Positions 5,076 through 5,806 of a stretch of DNA of 5,806 bases are shown here, piece after piece. Within the stretch, counting starts at the first letter, position 1, and the number at the start of each line of letters is the position of its first letter. The stretch is from positions 1 to 5,806 of the forward strand of contig JBKPHP010000136.1 of the NCBI GenBank assembly GCA_046729895.1. Direction: 5' to 3'. The notes beneath the pieces are model-generated. The model was not told where the DNA came from, ran no database searches, and saw nothing but the letters and a program-made list of their open reading frames with translations. Both the position numbers and the translations under genes were made by a program. This stretch comes from DASXBA01 sp046729895. GTDB lineage: Bacteria; Actinomycetota; Thermoleophilia; Solirubrobacterales; Thermoleophilaceae.

Positions 5076-5806
5076 GTGAGCAGATTCTTCAAGAGTGCAG
5101 CTTTTCCGATCCTGATCGTCGTCGTTCTGGCGTTCTTCGCCCAGAAGCTCATCAGCCCGGGCGAGCGGGAGAAAACGCCCAACTACAGCCAGTTCCTGGC
5201 CCAGGTCGACCGGCACCAGGTCAAGGACGTCACGATCAACACCAAGAACAACCGGCTCGACGTCCAGCTCGACAGCGGCAAGAAGTACCAGACCGCCTAT
5301 CCGGACAACACAGAGCAGAACCTCGTCAACCAGCTCCAGTCGCACCACGTCTCGGTTGACGTCAAGGCAAAGGGAGGATCGGGCTGGCTCACGGCCCTGA
5401 CCTACATCCTGCCCTTCGTGATCTTCCTGCTCTTCTGGCTGTTCATCATCAACCAGATGCAGGGAGGCGGGTCGAAGGTCATGTCCTTCGGCAAGTCGCG
5501 CGCCAAGCGGATGTCGGTCGACTCGCCCAAGATCACCTTCCGCGACGTCGCCGGGGTGGACGAGGCGGTCGAGGAGCTGCACGAGATCAAGGAGTTCCTC
5601 GAGAACCCCAAGAAGTTCCAGGCGCTGGGCGCGCGAATACCCAAGGGAGTCCTCCTCTACGGTCCCCCGGGGACCGGTAAGACCCTGCTCGCCCGAGCCG
5701 TGGCCGGCGAGGCGGGTGTGCCCTTCTTCTCGATCTCGGGGTCGGACTTCGTCGAGATGTTCGTCGGCGTGGGCGCCTCCCGCGTGCGTGACCTGTTCGA
5801 GCAGGC
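5076..5806 (+). CDS. ftsH: ATP-dependent zinc metalloprotease FtsH, N-terminal part (cut by window edge)
   Basis: Membrane-anchored AAA+ protease that extracts and degrades misfolded membrane proteins and selected regulators as a hexamer. The first 243 codons are visible. Residues 9-26 form transmembrane segment 1, about 35-100 the extracytoplasmic FtsH domain, and about 104-126 transmembrane segment 2. The typical glycine-rich linker (GGGSKVMSFGKSRAK, 130-144) follows, then the AAA start (ITFRDVAGVDEA, 153-164), Walker A GPPGTGKT at 196-203 and the pore-loop MFVGVGA at 228-234. Walker B, the second region of homology and the HEXXH zinc site lie beyond the window. The GTG start is supported by GGAGG 6 nt upstream and by the first membrane segment beginning at once. 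The preceding hpt and tilS give the conserved cluster; in B. subtilis TilS and HprT have been reported to activate ftsH transcription (recalled from the literature). Nothing looks damaged. Confidence 0.96.
   Translation, partial: MSRFFKSAAFPILIVVVLAFFAQKLISPGEREKTPNYSQFLAQVDRHQVKDVTINTKNNRLDVQLDSGKKYQTAYPDNTEQNLVNQLQSHHVSVDVKAKGGSGWLTALTYILPFVIFLLFWLFIINQMQGGGSKVMSFGKSRAKRMSVDSPKITFRDVAGVDEAVEELHEIKEFLENPKKFQALGARIPKGVLLYGPPGTGKTLLARAVAGEAGVPFFSISGSDFVEMFVGVGASRVRDLFEQ

Overview
The window is GC-rich and densely coded. It most resembles a high-GC actinobacterium, possibly of the Thermoleophilia (Solirubrobacterales/Gaiellales) type. The reasons are heavy G/C use at third codon positions, GTG and TTG starts, a class III nucleotidyl cyclase, a two-domain acyl-CoA-reductase-like SDR protein, and the gene order tilS-hpt-ftsH. 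The lineage is an inference from sequence style and gene order, not from a search.

Layout. On the minus strand, 1-1521 is the first 507 codons of a long fusion protein: an extended SDR (NAD-dependent epimerase / fatty acyl-CoA reductase type) followed by a classical short-chain dehydrogenase, cut by the left edge. A 268-bp divergent intergenic region (1522-1789) follows, with an 18-bp alternating pyrimidine-purine tract and a perfect 13-bp inverted repeat just before the next gene. On the plus strand come a MerR-type DNA-binding domain fused to a class III adenylate cyclase (1790-2980), tilS, tRNA(Ile)-lysidine synthetase (2983-4284), hpt, hypoxanthine phosphoribosyltransferase (4426-4965), and the first 243 codons of the membrane protease gene ftsH (5076 to the right edge).

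How the genes work together. tilS-hpt-ftsH is a conserved housekeeping cluster covering tRNA decoding, purine salvage and membrane protein quality control. The cyclase lies 2 nt upstream of tilS, and the tilS ribosome binding site is inside the cyclase's last codons, so the two are almost certainly co-transcribed and probably translationally coupled. hpt has its own -10-like box (TATAAC) 6 nt before its GTG and no good Shine-Dalgarno, which suggests an internal promoter making a leaderless mRNA. ftsH has a strong Shine-Dalgarno and a 110-bp leader with an inverted repeat.

The most unusual item is the MerR-cyclase fusion: one polypeptide with an apparently complete cAMP-synthesising site and a DNA-binding domain, behind a strong palindrome, and divergent from a lipid-type reductase gene. 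No RNA genes, mobile elements, CRISPR arrays or phage genes were seen. There is no gene-free stretch above 300 bases.
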